Shown here in pieces: positions 1 through 5,204 of a stretch of 6,468 nt of DNA. A model generated the notes under the pieces. It searched no databases and was not told the DNA's origin. It saw nothing but the letters and a program-made list of their open reading frames with translations. The DNA comes from Oscillospiraceae bacterium (GTDB taxonomy: Bacteria > Bacillota > Clostridia > Oscillospirales > UBA929): assembly GCA_031271525.1 (NCBI GenBank), contig JAISVO010000124.1, positions 1-6,468 of the forward strand, in the 5' to 3' direction. The translations under genes were made by a program, and so were the position numbers. Every line of letters starts with the position of its first letter. Position 1 is the first letter of the stretch.

Positions 1-61
1 CCTGTTCGGAGTGAAGAAATTTCGTTCCCAAAGAAAAAACAAAAAAATCGAAAAATTGTTC

Positions 62-90
62 TTGACAAACGGACGGGCCTGTGGTAGACT
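62..90 (+). promoter_or_regulatory. Upstream sigma-A-type promoter (P1) of the xylanase gene
   Basis: A perfect -35 box TTGACA lies at 62-67 and a -10-like box TAGACT (4 of 6 consensus matches) at 85-90, separated by 17 bp. The 30 or so bases just upstream are rich in A-tracts, unlike the GC-rich surroundings, and could act as an UP element. Transcription would start near 97. It stands 59 bp upstream of a second, stronger promoter in the same orientation. Both point only at the xylanase gene. Confidence 0.6.
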
Positions 91-101
91 GGGATTGTCG
101 G

Positions 102-120
102 CGGACGGCGTAACTGTCCG
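102..120. promoter_or_regulatory. Inverted repeat abutting P2, possible operator
   Basis: CGGAC at 102-106 is repeated in reverse complement as GTCCG at 116-120, with 9 bases between. It ends exactly one base before the P2 -35 box and lies downstream of the predicted P1 start. A further direct copy of CGGACGG is found at 70-76 within the P1 spacer and at 102-108. The placement fits a regulator site, but the arms are only 5 bp and chance is possible in GC-rich DNA. Confidence 0.3.
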
Positions 121-149
121 TTGACATCCCCCGGCCCCGATGGTATAAT
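121..149 (+). promoter_or_regulatory. Consensus sigma-A promoter (P2) of the xylanase gene
   Basis: The -35 box TTGACA (121-126) and the -10 box TATAAT (144-149) both match the housekeeping consensus exactly and are spaced by the optimal 17 bp. The expected start is near 156, giving a leader of about 32 nt that contains the AGGAGG ribosome binding site. This is a strong promoter on paper. An inverted repeat (102-120) abuts its -35 box, so repression or activation at that site is possible. Confidence 0.85.
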
Positions 150-187
150 CCCGGTATTGCTTGCGCAACAACAGGAGGAGGGAAACC

Positions 188-2041
188 ATGATCAAACGAA
201 TCGCAGGGATCGCGGCGGCGGCGGCGCTGCTGCTGGCGGCGGCGCTTCCCGGGCCGTCGTACGCGGCGGTCGAGGCGATGAACATCCTGAGCTTCGAGAC
301 GGGCACAAAGCAGGGCTTCGTCGGGCGGGGCGGGGCCGAGTTCCTGTCGGTCACCAGCACCGAGGCCTACAGCGGCGGGAACTCGATGCAGGTCAGCGAC
401 CGCACGCAGACATGGCACGGGCCGATCCTGAACGTCGCCTACTACGTCGTCCCGGGCGAGCTGTTCGACGTCTCGGTCTGGGTCAAGTCCGCCGTCCCGG
501 CGGCCTTCCGGCTGGGGGTCCAAACCGGCGAGGGGGACGCCGCGAAGTATTACACCGTCGCGGAGGGCGAAGTCTCGGGCGATTGGACGCAGCTTGCCGG
601 AAAGATCGCGGGGGAGGAGAGCGGGATGTTCGGAATCTATGTCGAGTGCGACGACCCGACGGCGGAGTTCTGCCTCGACGACGTACTGTTCCGACGCTCG
701 GCGTCGGGCAGCCTGCAAAAATCAATCGAGCTGCCGTCGCTGAGCGAGATCTACCAAGACATGTTCCTGATCGGCACGGCGTTCACCCCGAGCGACTTGG
801 AGGGCGACCGGTACGAGCTGATCAAGCGCCACTTCAACGTGCTGACCGCCGGCAACGAGATGAAGCCGCAGAGCATCAGCCGCGCCCCGAACGCCTATCG
901 CTATAACCACATCGACCCGGCGATCGAAAAGCTCGCGGCGGACGGGATCCTGCTCCACGGGCACACGCTGGTCTGGCACAGCCAGTCGGCCGACTGGCTC
1001 AACATGAACGCGAACGGCGAGGTCCTGACCCGGGCCGAGGCGAAGGCGAACATGGAGGCGTACATCAACGAGGTCGCGGGGCACTTCAAGGGGAAGGTCA
1101 TCTCGTGGGACGTCGTCAACGAGGCGATCGCGACCAGCGTCGGCTCGGTCCCCGCGAGCTGGAAGGACGTCATGCGCGAGAGCGACGCCCCGTGGTACCG
1201 CGCCTATGAGAACGGCGCAGACACGGCGGCGGGGGAGAGCGGCGCCGACTACATATACGACGCGTTCGTCTTCGCCCGGCTCGCGGACCCGGGCGCGGAG
1301 CTGTGCTTCAACGACTTCAACGAGGAGTCGCCGGGCAAGCGGGAGGCGATGGCGATGATGGCGGAGGAGCTGAACGCGCAGTGGGAGAGCGACCCGCGCA
1401 ACACCGAGCCGGGCCGGAAGCTGATCGAGGCGCTGGGCCTGCAAGCCCACTACAACGTCAGCGGACTGCGGACCTCGGACGTGGAGGCGACGATCCAGCG
1501 CTTCATCGAGGCCGGCGTGGACGTGATCGTCACCGAGCTGGACATCCCGGGCGGCGGCTGGCCGAATTACACGCCGATCGAAACCGCCGAGCAGGAGAAG
1601 GTCCAAGCGACCCTCTACGCCGAGCTGTTCCAGATTTTTAAGAAGTACGGCGACAACATCTCCCGGGTCACCGTCTGGGGGATCGACGACCCCACCAGCT
1701 GGCGGAGCGAGGGCGACCCGCTCCTGTTCGGCGAGATCACCGACGCGAAGCTCGCCTACTACGCGGCGGCCGACCCGGAGGGCTTCCTCGCCGGGGACTA
1801 CGACAACATACGGTCGGAGAACGCCGGAGCCTCGACGGCGGTTGAGGTCGGCGCGCCCGACATGACTGCCGCCGCAACGGAGCCATCGCCGGCCGCCGAA
1901 GCGCCGTCCCCGGTGGCGGAGCCGTCCCCGGAAGCCAGCCCTGCGGAAGGGAACGGCGGGGCCGGCACATGGCTCGGGGTGGTCGCCGGCTCGGTAGCGG
2001 TCGCGGTTTTCTTCGCCATCCGGAAACGGAAGAAAAAGTAA
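188..2041 (+). CDS. Secreted, membrane-anchored endo-1,4-beta-xylanase (CBM22-GH10)
   Basis: This 617-residue enzyme should hydrolyse internal beta-1,4 bonds of xylan outside the cell. Residues 1-26 are a signal peptide (KR, then an Ala/Leu core, probable cut after SYA). Residues 32-170 form a xylan-binding module resembling CBM22, with the typical RTQTWHGP stretch at 72-79. Residues 182-535 are a complete GH10 barrel: NEMK at 223-226, HTLVWH at 259-264, WDVVNEA with acid/base Glu312, QAHY at 419-422, TELD with nucleophile Glu450, and Trp498. A Pro/Ala/Glu/Ser linker with repeated SP pairs (564-586) leads to a single hydrophobic helix (594-611) and the tail RKRKKK, so the enzyme is probably tethered to the membrane; no LPXTG sorting motif is present. 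The start at 188 is chosen because AGGAGG (173-178) precedes it by 9 bases; an in-frame TTG at 161 has no such site and adds a charged leader. It is a single-gene unit behind two tandem promoters. Family assignment is very secure; xylan as the substrate is inferred from the family. Confidence 0.95.
   Translation: MIKRIAGIAAAAALLLAAALPGPSYAAVEAMNILSFETGTKQGFVGRGGAEFLSVTSTEAYSGGNSMQVSDRTQTWHGPILNVAYYVVPGELFDVSVWVKSAVPAAFRLGVQTGEGDAAKYYTVAEGEVSGDWTQLAGKIAGEESGMFGIYVECDDPTAEFCLDDVLFRRSASGSLQKSIELPSLSEIYQDMFLIGTAFTPSDLEGDRYELIKRHFNVLTAGNEMKPQSISRAPNAYRYNHIDPAIEKLAADGILLHGHTLVWHSQSADWLNMNANGEVLTRAEAKANMEAYINEVAGHFKGKVISWDVVNEAIATSVGSVPASWKDVMRESDAPWYRAYENGADTAAGESGADYIYDAFVFARLADPGAELCFNDFNEESPGKREAMAMMAEELNAQWESDPRNTEPGRKLIEALGLQAHYNVSGLRTSDVEATIQRFIEAGVDVIVTELDIPGGGWPNYTPIETAEQEKVQATLYAELFQIFKKYGDNISRVTVWGIDDPTSWRSEGDPLLFGEITDAKLAYYAAADPEGFLAGDYDNIRSENAGASTAVEVGAPDMTAAATEPSPAAEAPSPVAEPSPEASPAEGNGGAGTWLGVVAGSVAVAVFFAIRKRKKK
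1877..1945 (+). repeat. Pro/Ser/Ala/Glu linker repeats in the xylanase
   Basis: These codons encode residues 564-586, a run in which SP pairs recur every 5-8 residues between Ala and Glu (SPAAEAP, SPVAEP, SPEA, SPAE). It looks like an extended, possibly glycosylated spacer that holds the catalytic domain away from the membrane helix. The assignment as a linker follows from composition and position, not from homology. Confidence 0.7.
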
Positions 2042-2045
2042 CGAA

Positions 2046-2867
2046 TTACTCCGCTGCGGCGGCGGCCTCGCCGCCGCCCTCGGCGGACGGAACGGAACCT
2101 TCCACACCGCCGCCGCCCTCTCCGCCGCCCCCGTCGGAAACCGCCGCGCCGTCCGACGCCGACGGCATCCCCAGCGACGCCGGGGTGTAGACCTCGGCGA
2201 GGGCTTGGGCCAGCGCGTTGACCTTGGCTTCCAGCTCGGCGCGGCTCATCGGCTCGAGGCCGCCGCTCTCGATGTCCTCGTCCCGCAGCTCGCGCGCGTC
2301 CTTCAGGTAGGCTTTCTCCCGCTTCTTACGCTCAAGGATATGCCGCTCCAGCTCGGCCTTGATCTGCTTCGCGAGGAACTCCTGCTTCCTCTTCTCGGCG
2401 CGTTTCTGCTTCTGCGCCATCACGACCTCTTCGCCGAGATCCTTCATCTTCCGCTGGGCGCGGGAGATCAGCTTGTTCAGCCGCTTGATGATCGCGAACG
2501 CCTTCTTGGCCTCCTCGCCCTCGCCGGTGGCGGCCGCCATCCGCACGGCGCTCAGGTTCTTGAACGCCTCGCTGATGACCGACAGCACCTCCTCCTGCGA
2601 GAGGGCCGAGACGAGACGCCTTGTCAGCATCCCCGAGTTGTCCTCCAGCGGCTTCTTCCCGGCTTCGGAAACCCCGGTTTTCTCGGCTTCCTGAAGCATC
2701 TTCTTCAGCCCGTACGGATCCTTCTCCGCCTGTTCGCCGGACAGCTCCAGCACGGCGGCGAGCGGCTCCTCCGCCGGGTTCGGTTCCTTCTCTTTCTCGG
2801 CCGGCGTCGGGTTCAGGGCCGTGTAAACAGCCGTCCGCGCCGCCGCGTGTACGCTTGTGACCAGCAT
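2046..2867 (-). CDS. Unrecognised coiled-coil protein with Gly/Ala-rich tail
   Basis: I do not recognise this 273-residue protein. It has no signal peptide or membrane helix, so it is probably cytoplasmic. Residues 20-80 are Glu/Lys/Pro-rich and likely flexible. Residues 81-150 look helical (TRRLVSALSQEEVLSVISEAF onwards). Residues 150-198 are a very highly charged Lys/Arg/Glu stretch expected to form a long helix or coiled coil. Residues 206-228 form another short amphipathic helix. The end (245-273) is a low-complexity Gly/Glu/Ala tail. The start at 2867 is set by a strong AGGAGG site at 2875-2880; the frame stays open upstream to 3095, but that would cross the divergent promoter region and add residues unlike the rest. 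A weak -35/-10 pair on this strand is ACTTAA (2948-2953 on +) and TTTATC (2925-2930 on +), spaced 17 bp. It is convergent with the xylanase (4-bp gap) and divergent from the lipoprotein. The ribosome binding site and the sensible charged composition support it as a real gene over the + strand shadow frames. Confidence 0.8.
   Translation of the reverse strand: MLVTSVHAAARTAVYTALNPTPAEKEKEPNPAEEPLAAVLELSGEQAEKDPYGLKKMLQEAEKTGVSEAGKKPLEDNSGMLTRRLVSALSQEEVLSVISEAFKNLSAVRMAAATGEGEEAKKAFAIIKRLNKLISRAQRKMKDLGEEVVMAQKQKRAEKRKQEFLAKQIKAELERHILERKKREKAYLKDARELRDEDIESGGLEPMSRAELEAKVNALAQALAEVYTPASLGMPSASDGAAVSDGGGGEGGGGVEGSVPSAEGGGEAAAAAE
2049..2135 (-). repeat. Low-complexity GC repeat encoding a Gly/Glu/Ala tail
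   Basis: The last 29 codons of the coiled-coil gene are built almost only of GGC/GGA/GCC/GCG-type triplets and encode Gly runs separated by Glu, Val and Ser, then an Ala run. On the + strand the same DNA folds into a strong hairpin at 2058-2078 (9-bp stem GGCGGCGGC, 3-base loop). There is no following T-tract, so it is not a normal intrinsic terminator. Such tracts are prone to slippage and length change. Confidence 0.6.
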
Positions 2868-2941
2868 CGCGCTTCCTCCTTGCAAACCCCTCCGCCCGTC
2901 CCTGAGCGGAGTCCTCTTAAACCGTTTATCGAAGCCCGGGG

Positions 2942-2970
2942 GGATAGACTTAACATCCGGGAGCATACTA
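2942..2970 (+). promoter_or_regulatory. Candidate sporulation-type (sigma-G-like) promoter of the lipoprotein-gltA operon
   Basis: The heptamer CATACTA at 2964-2970 equals the -10 element typical of sigma-G promoters in Bacillus, and GGATA at 2942-2946 resembles the -35 element (4 of 5 positions), spaced 17 bp. A start near 2977 would give a leader of about 36 nt. I see no good sigma-A promoter for this operon in the 145-bp spacer: TTAACA at 2950-2955 is -35-like but has no matching -10. The motif is short, so chance remains a real alternative. Confidence 0.35.
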
Positions 2971-3012
2971 CCCCAAAGAAGCTCAAAAAAAGATCGAAAG
3001 GTCGGTACAACC

Positions 3013-3519
3013 ATGACAAACCGTATCGCGGCCCTCGCGCTGGCCGCACTGCTTCTGCTTGCCTGCATCGCCGGCTGCGCGACGCCGAAAGCCAAAAACG
3101 TCGAGGGGACCTTGGAGGAACTGATCCAGAAAATTTACGACAACTTGGGCGACGCGGAATCCCTTCCGCGCGGCGTCGCCAACCTCCCGCTGAGCGAGGA
3201 CATGGGCATCAACCCCGACGGACGGAAAATCGACTATTATATCGGTTCGACCGGCATCCCGTTTAGCGAGGGGGTCGCCTCCGAATCGCTGATCAGCGCG
3301 GTGGCCTACTCGCTGGTCCTGCTGCGGATGCAGGACAACGCCGACATCGAGGCCGCGAAGAAGACGATCAAGGACACCGTCGACCCGGCGAAGTGGATCT
3401 GCGTCGCGGTCGATCCGAGCAACGTCATCGTGGACAGCATCGGTAACCTCGTCTTCTTGGTGATGAGCGACAACGCGGCCCAAATCCACGAAAGCTTCCT
3501 CAAGCTCGCGGAGGCGTGA
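3013..3519 (+). CDS. Lipoprotein of unknown function (possibly DUF4358-like)
   Basis: This 168-residue protein begins with a textbook lipoprotein signal: Arg4, a Leu/Ala core at 5-18 and the lipobox IAGC at 19-22, so Cys22 should be lipidated and the mature chain (about 147 residues) held on the outer face of the membrane. The mature part has an N-terminal helix (TLEELIQKIYDNL, 33-45), a polar middle with a SEGVASES stretch, and a C-terminal alpha/beta portion containing DPAKWICVAVDPSNVIVDSIG and VFLVMSD (124-153). This layout recalls small clostridial DUF4358 lipoproteins, but I could not confirm that. The start at 3013 is supported by GAAAGG at 2996-3001 and by the signal peptide beginning at once; the in-frame ATG at 2857 would destroy the signal. 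Its stop lies 23 bp before gltA on the same strand, so the two are probably co-transcribed. Confidence 0.8.
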   Translation: MTNRIAALALAALLLLACIAGCATPKAKNVEGTLEELIQKIYDNLGDAESLPRGVANLPLSEDMGINPDGRKIDYYIGSTGIPFSEGVASESLISAVAYSLVLLRMQDNADIEAAKKTIKDTVDPAKWICVAVDPSNVIVDSIGNLVFLVMSDNAAQIHESFLKLAEA

Positions 3520-3542
3520 CAATCACCCAATAGGAGGAACAG

Positions 3543-4934
3543 ATGGCGAACCAACAAAAGACACCGATGCCCGAACTGAAACCGAACGAGCGCCGCCGCA
3601 GCTTCTCGGAGGCGGCGCTCGGCTATACCCCGGAGCTTGCGCGGAAGGAGGCGGGGCGCTGCCTGAACTGCGCCACCCGTCCCTGCGTCGCCGGCTGCCC
3701 CGTCTCGGTGCCGATCCCGGAATTCTTGGCGAAGGCCGCGAAGGGCGACTTCTTGGGCGCGTATGAGACGGTCTACGCGCAGAACGCCCTCCCGGCGGTC
3801 TGCGGGCGGGTCTGCCCGCAGGAGCGGCAGTGCGAAGCGCTCTGCGTGCGCGGCGTCAAGGGGGAGCCGGTCGCGATCGGTCGGGTCGAGCGGTTTGCCG
3901 CCGACTATTGGGACGAGGCCGAGCGGGAGGAGGAACAGCCCGGTCCGGCGAAGCCGGAAAACCCGGATAGGGCGGCGGTGATCGGCTCGGGGCCTGCCGG
4001 GCTGACCTGCGCCGGGGAGCTGGCGCGGCGCGGCTATCAAGTGACCGTCTTTGAGGCGCTCCACGAGCCGGGCGGCGTCCTTACATACGGGATCCCGGAG
4101 TTCCGGCTCCCGAAATCGGTCGTGCGCCGCGAGATCGCGAAGCTGAAGTCGCTCGGCGTGGAGATTTCGCTGAACGCGGTGATCGGGAAGCTGTTCACCC
4201 TGCCCGAGCTGTTCGGGCAGGGGTACAAAGCGGTTTTCCTCGGCGTCGGCGCGGGGCTTCCCGTCTTTATGGGCATCCCCGGCGAGAACCTAGTCGGCGT
4301 CCACTCCGCGAACGAGTTCCTCACAAGGGTCAATCTGATGAAAGCTTACCTCGGGGAGGCCGACACCCCGGTGCAGAAGGGGAAGCGGGTCGTCGTCGTG
4401 GGGGGCGGCAACGTCGCGATGGACGCCGCCCGGTGCGCCCTCCGGCTCGGCGCGGAGGAGGTGCGGATCCTCTACCGCAGGGGTCCCGACGAGCTTCCGG
4501 CCCGCGCCGAGGAAGTCCGCCACGCGGTTGAGGAGGGGATTCTGTTCGACTTCCTCTCGGCCCCGACCGAATACCTGCCGGATGAGTCGGGACGGCTGAA
4601 AGCGGCGGTCTGCCAGAAGATGGCGCTGAGCGAGCCGGACGGCTCGGGCCGGCGAAGCCCGGTCCCCATCCCGGGGGAGACGGCAACCATACCCTGCGAC
4701 ATGGCGGTCGTCGCGATCGGGACCACCCCCAACCCGCTGATCGCGCAGATGACCGAGGGCTTGGAGCTGAGCGCGCGCGGCTGCGTGCTGACCGATCCGG
4801 TGACCTGCGCCACGTCGGTCCCCGGCGTCTACGCGGGCGGCGACATCGCGACCGGCGCCGCGACCGTGATCCTCGCGATGGGCGCGGGCAAGAAGGCCGC
4901 CGCCGCGATGGACGGATACATGCGCGGGATATGA
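3543..4934 (+). CDS. gltA: NADPH-dependent glutamate synthase small-subunit family flavoprotein (GltA type)
   Basis: This 463-residue cytoplasmic iron-sulfur flavoprotein belongs to the GltD/GltA/NfnB family, which passes electrons from NAD(P)H through FAD to iron-sulfur clusters. The N-terminal domain carries two Cys groups expected to hold [4Fe-4S] clusters: C40-x2-C43-x4-C48-x3-C52 and C87-x3-C91-x5-C97-x3-C101. FAD binds at GSGPAG (148-153) and at the C-terminal GVYAGGDIATGAATV region (428-442). NADPH binds at VVVVGGGNVAMDAAR (283-297). The length matches the roughly 450-residue stand-alone clostridial GltA proteins, so it appears intact. The start is fixed by AGGAGG at 3532-3537, 5 bases before the ATG. 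No glutamate synthase large subunit and no NfnA-type ferredoxin-NADP reductase subunit flank it, so whether it makes glutamate from glutamine or ammonia, acts as NfnB, or serves another acceptor cannot be settled here. It sits second in an operon between a lipoprotein gene and a small membrane-protein gene. Family assignment is very secure; exact reaction is not. Confidence 0.93.
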   Translation: MANQQKTPMPELKPNERRRSFSEAALGYTPELARKEAGRCLNCATRPCVAGCPVSVPIPEFLAKAAKGDFLGAYETVYAQNALPAVCGRVCPQERQCEALCVRGVKGEPVAIGRVERFAADYWDEAEREEEQPGPAKPENPDRAAVIGSGPAGLTCAGELARRGYQVTVFEALHEPGGVLTYGIPEFRLPKSVVRREIAKLKSLGVEISLNAVIGKLFTLPELFGQGYKAVFLGVGAGLPVFMGIPGENLVGVHSANEFLTRVNLMKAYLGEADTPVQKGKRVVVVGGGNVAMDAARCALRLGAEEVRILYRRGPDELPARAEEVRHAVEEGILFDFLSAPTEYLPDESGRLKAAVCQKMALSEPDGSGRRSPVPIPGETATIPCDMAVVAIGTTPNPLIAQMTEGLELSARGCVLTDPVTCATSVPGVYAGGDIATGAATVILAMGAGKKAAAAMDGYMRGI

Positions 4935-5155
4935 GCGAGGTTGTCCGGGCGCTCGGCGTCCTTGTCACGGACGGGAGGTTTTTGGTCCTCGCGGCGGTCG
5001 CGGCGGTCTGCGGCATCTCGCTCAAGGGGAACCGGCGCGGCCTCCCCAAAGGCGCGAGGATCGCCCTCTGGGCGGCGTTCCTCCTGTTCGCCGGGCTGAC
5101 CCTCCTGCTGGCCGCGCTGGTCGTGGCGGGCGCGCTGGTCGCCTCCGGCGGCTAA
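4931..5155 (+). CDS. Small two-helix membrane protein, unknown function
   Basis: This 74-residue protein has two predicted membrane helices, about 17-32 (RFLVLAAVAAVCGISL) and 45-71 (an Ala/Leu/Val-rich run), joined by a short basic loop (KGNRRGLPKGAR) that should face the cytoplasm. I recognise no family. Its ATG overlaps the TGA of gltA as ATGA (4931-4934), the classic arrangement for translational coupling, and no strong ribosome binding site of its own is visible. That overlap and the clean hydrophobic pattern are the reasons for accepting so short a gene. It is followed at once by a terminator-like hairpin, so it probably closes the operon. It could be a membrane partner of GltA, but the sequence gives no direct sign of that. 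Confidence 0.7.
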   Translation: MSEVVRALGVLVTDGRFLVLAAVAAVCGISLKGNRRGLPKGARIALWAAFLLFAGLTLLLAALVVAGALVASGG

Positions 5156-5159
5156 AGAA

Positions 5160-5177
5160 TTTTTCCGGGGGGAAAAA
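5160..5177 (+). terminator. Hairpin after the lipoprotein-gltA operon
   Basis: TTTTTCC (5160-5166) and GGAAAAA (5171-5177) form a 7-bp stem around a GGGG loop, starting 5 bases after the stop of the small membrane protein. It is AU-rich and lacks a T-tract after the stem on the + strand, so alone it is a weak terminator. It may work together with the GC-rich palindrome at 5182-5195, which is followed by the T-rich stretch TCTCTTT. Confidence 0.4.
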
Positions 5178-5199
5178 GCCGTCGGGGATCCCCGAAGCG
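5173..5199 (-). terminator. Intrinsic terminator of gpr
   Basis: Read on the minus strand, the perfect palindrome TCGGGGATCCCCGA (5182-5195) extends with one bulge and one G-T pair to an 8-bp stem (arms GCTTCGGG and CCCGAcGGC around loop GATC) and is followed directly by TTTTT (plus positions 5177-5173). It lies about 8 bases after the gpr stop at 5205. GC-rich stem plus T-tract is the standard form of a rho-independent terminator. The + strand operon converging from the other side may share part of it. Confidence 0.7.
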
Positions 5200-5204
5200 T
5201 CTCT

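Noticed and set aside
1..60. Possible 3' end of an upstream gene at the left edge
   Set aside because: Two plus-strand frames are open from the edge to within the promoter region, but the stretch is A-rich, runs into P1, and gives no recognisable protein sequence; it is better explained as promoter-upstream DNA.
161..168. Palindrome TTGCGCAA in the xylanase leader
   Set aside because: Only 8 bp with no extension on either side; not enough to call an operator.
161..187. TTG start extending the xylanase by 9 residues
   Set aside because: It lies only about 5 bases after the predicted transcription start, has no ribosome binding site, and would place charged residues before a proper signal peptide; AGGAGG correctly serves the ATG at 188.
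121..906. Plus-strand open frame overlapping the promoter and xylanase start
   Set aside because: Gly/Arg-rich shadow of the xylanase reading frame; its start would lie within the P2 -35 box.
722..2107. Long minus-strand open frame (461 codons) opposite the xylanase
   Set aside because: It is antisense to a complete GH10 enzyme, has Arg/Val/Asp-biased composition typical of GC-rich shadow frames, and lacks a ribosome binding site or recognisable domain.
2868..3095. Upstream extension of the coiled-coil gene to 3095
   Set aside because: It would run through the divergent intergenic region and antisense to the lipoprotein signal peptide, whereas AGGAGG sits directly before the internal ATG at 2867.
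2205..3266. Plus-strand open frame of 353 codons opposite the coiled-coil gene
   Set aside because: No ribosome binding site; Leu/Arg-rich mirror of the minus-strand gene; it would overlap the well-supported lipoprotein gene in another frame.
3543..4934. Firm assignment of the flavoprotein as NfnB (electron-bifurcating transhydrogenase large subunit)
   Set aside because: The sequence family allows it, but an adjacent nfnA, normally expected next to nfnB, is absent, so only the broader GltA family call is kept.
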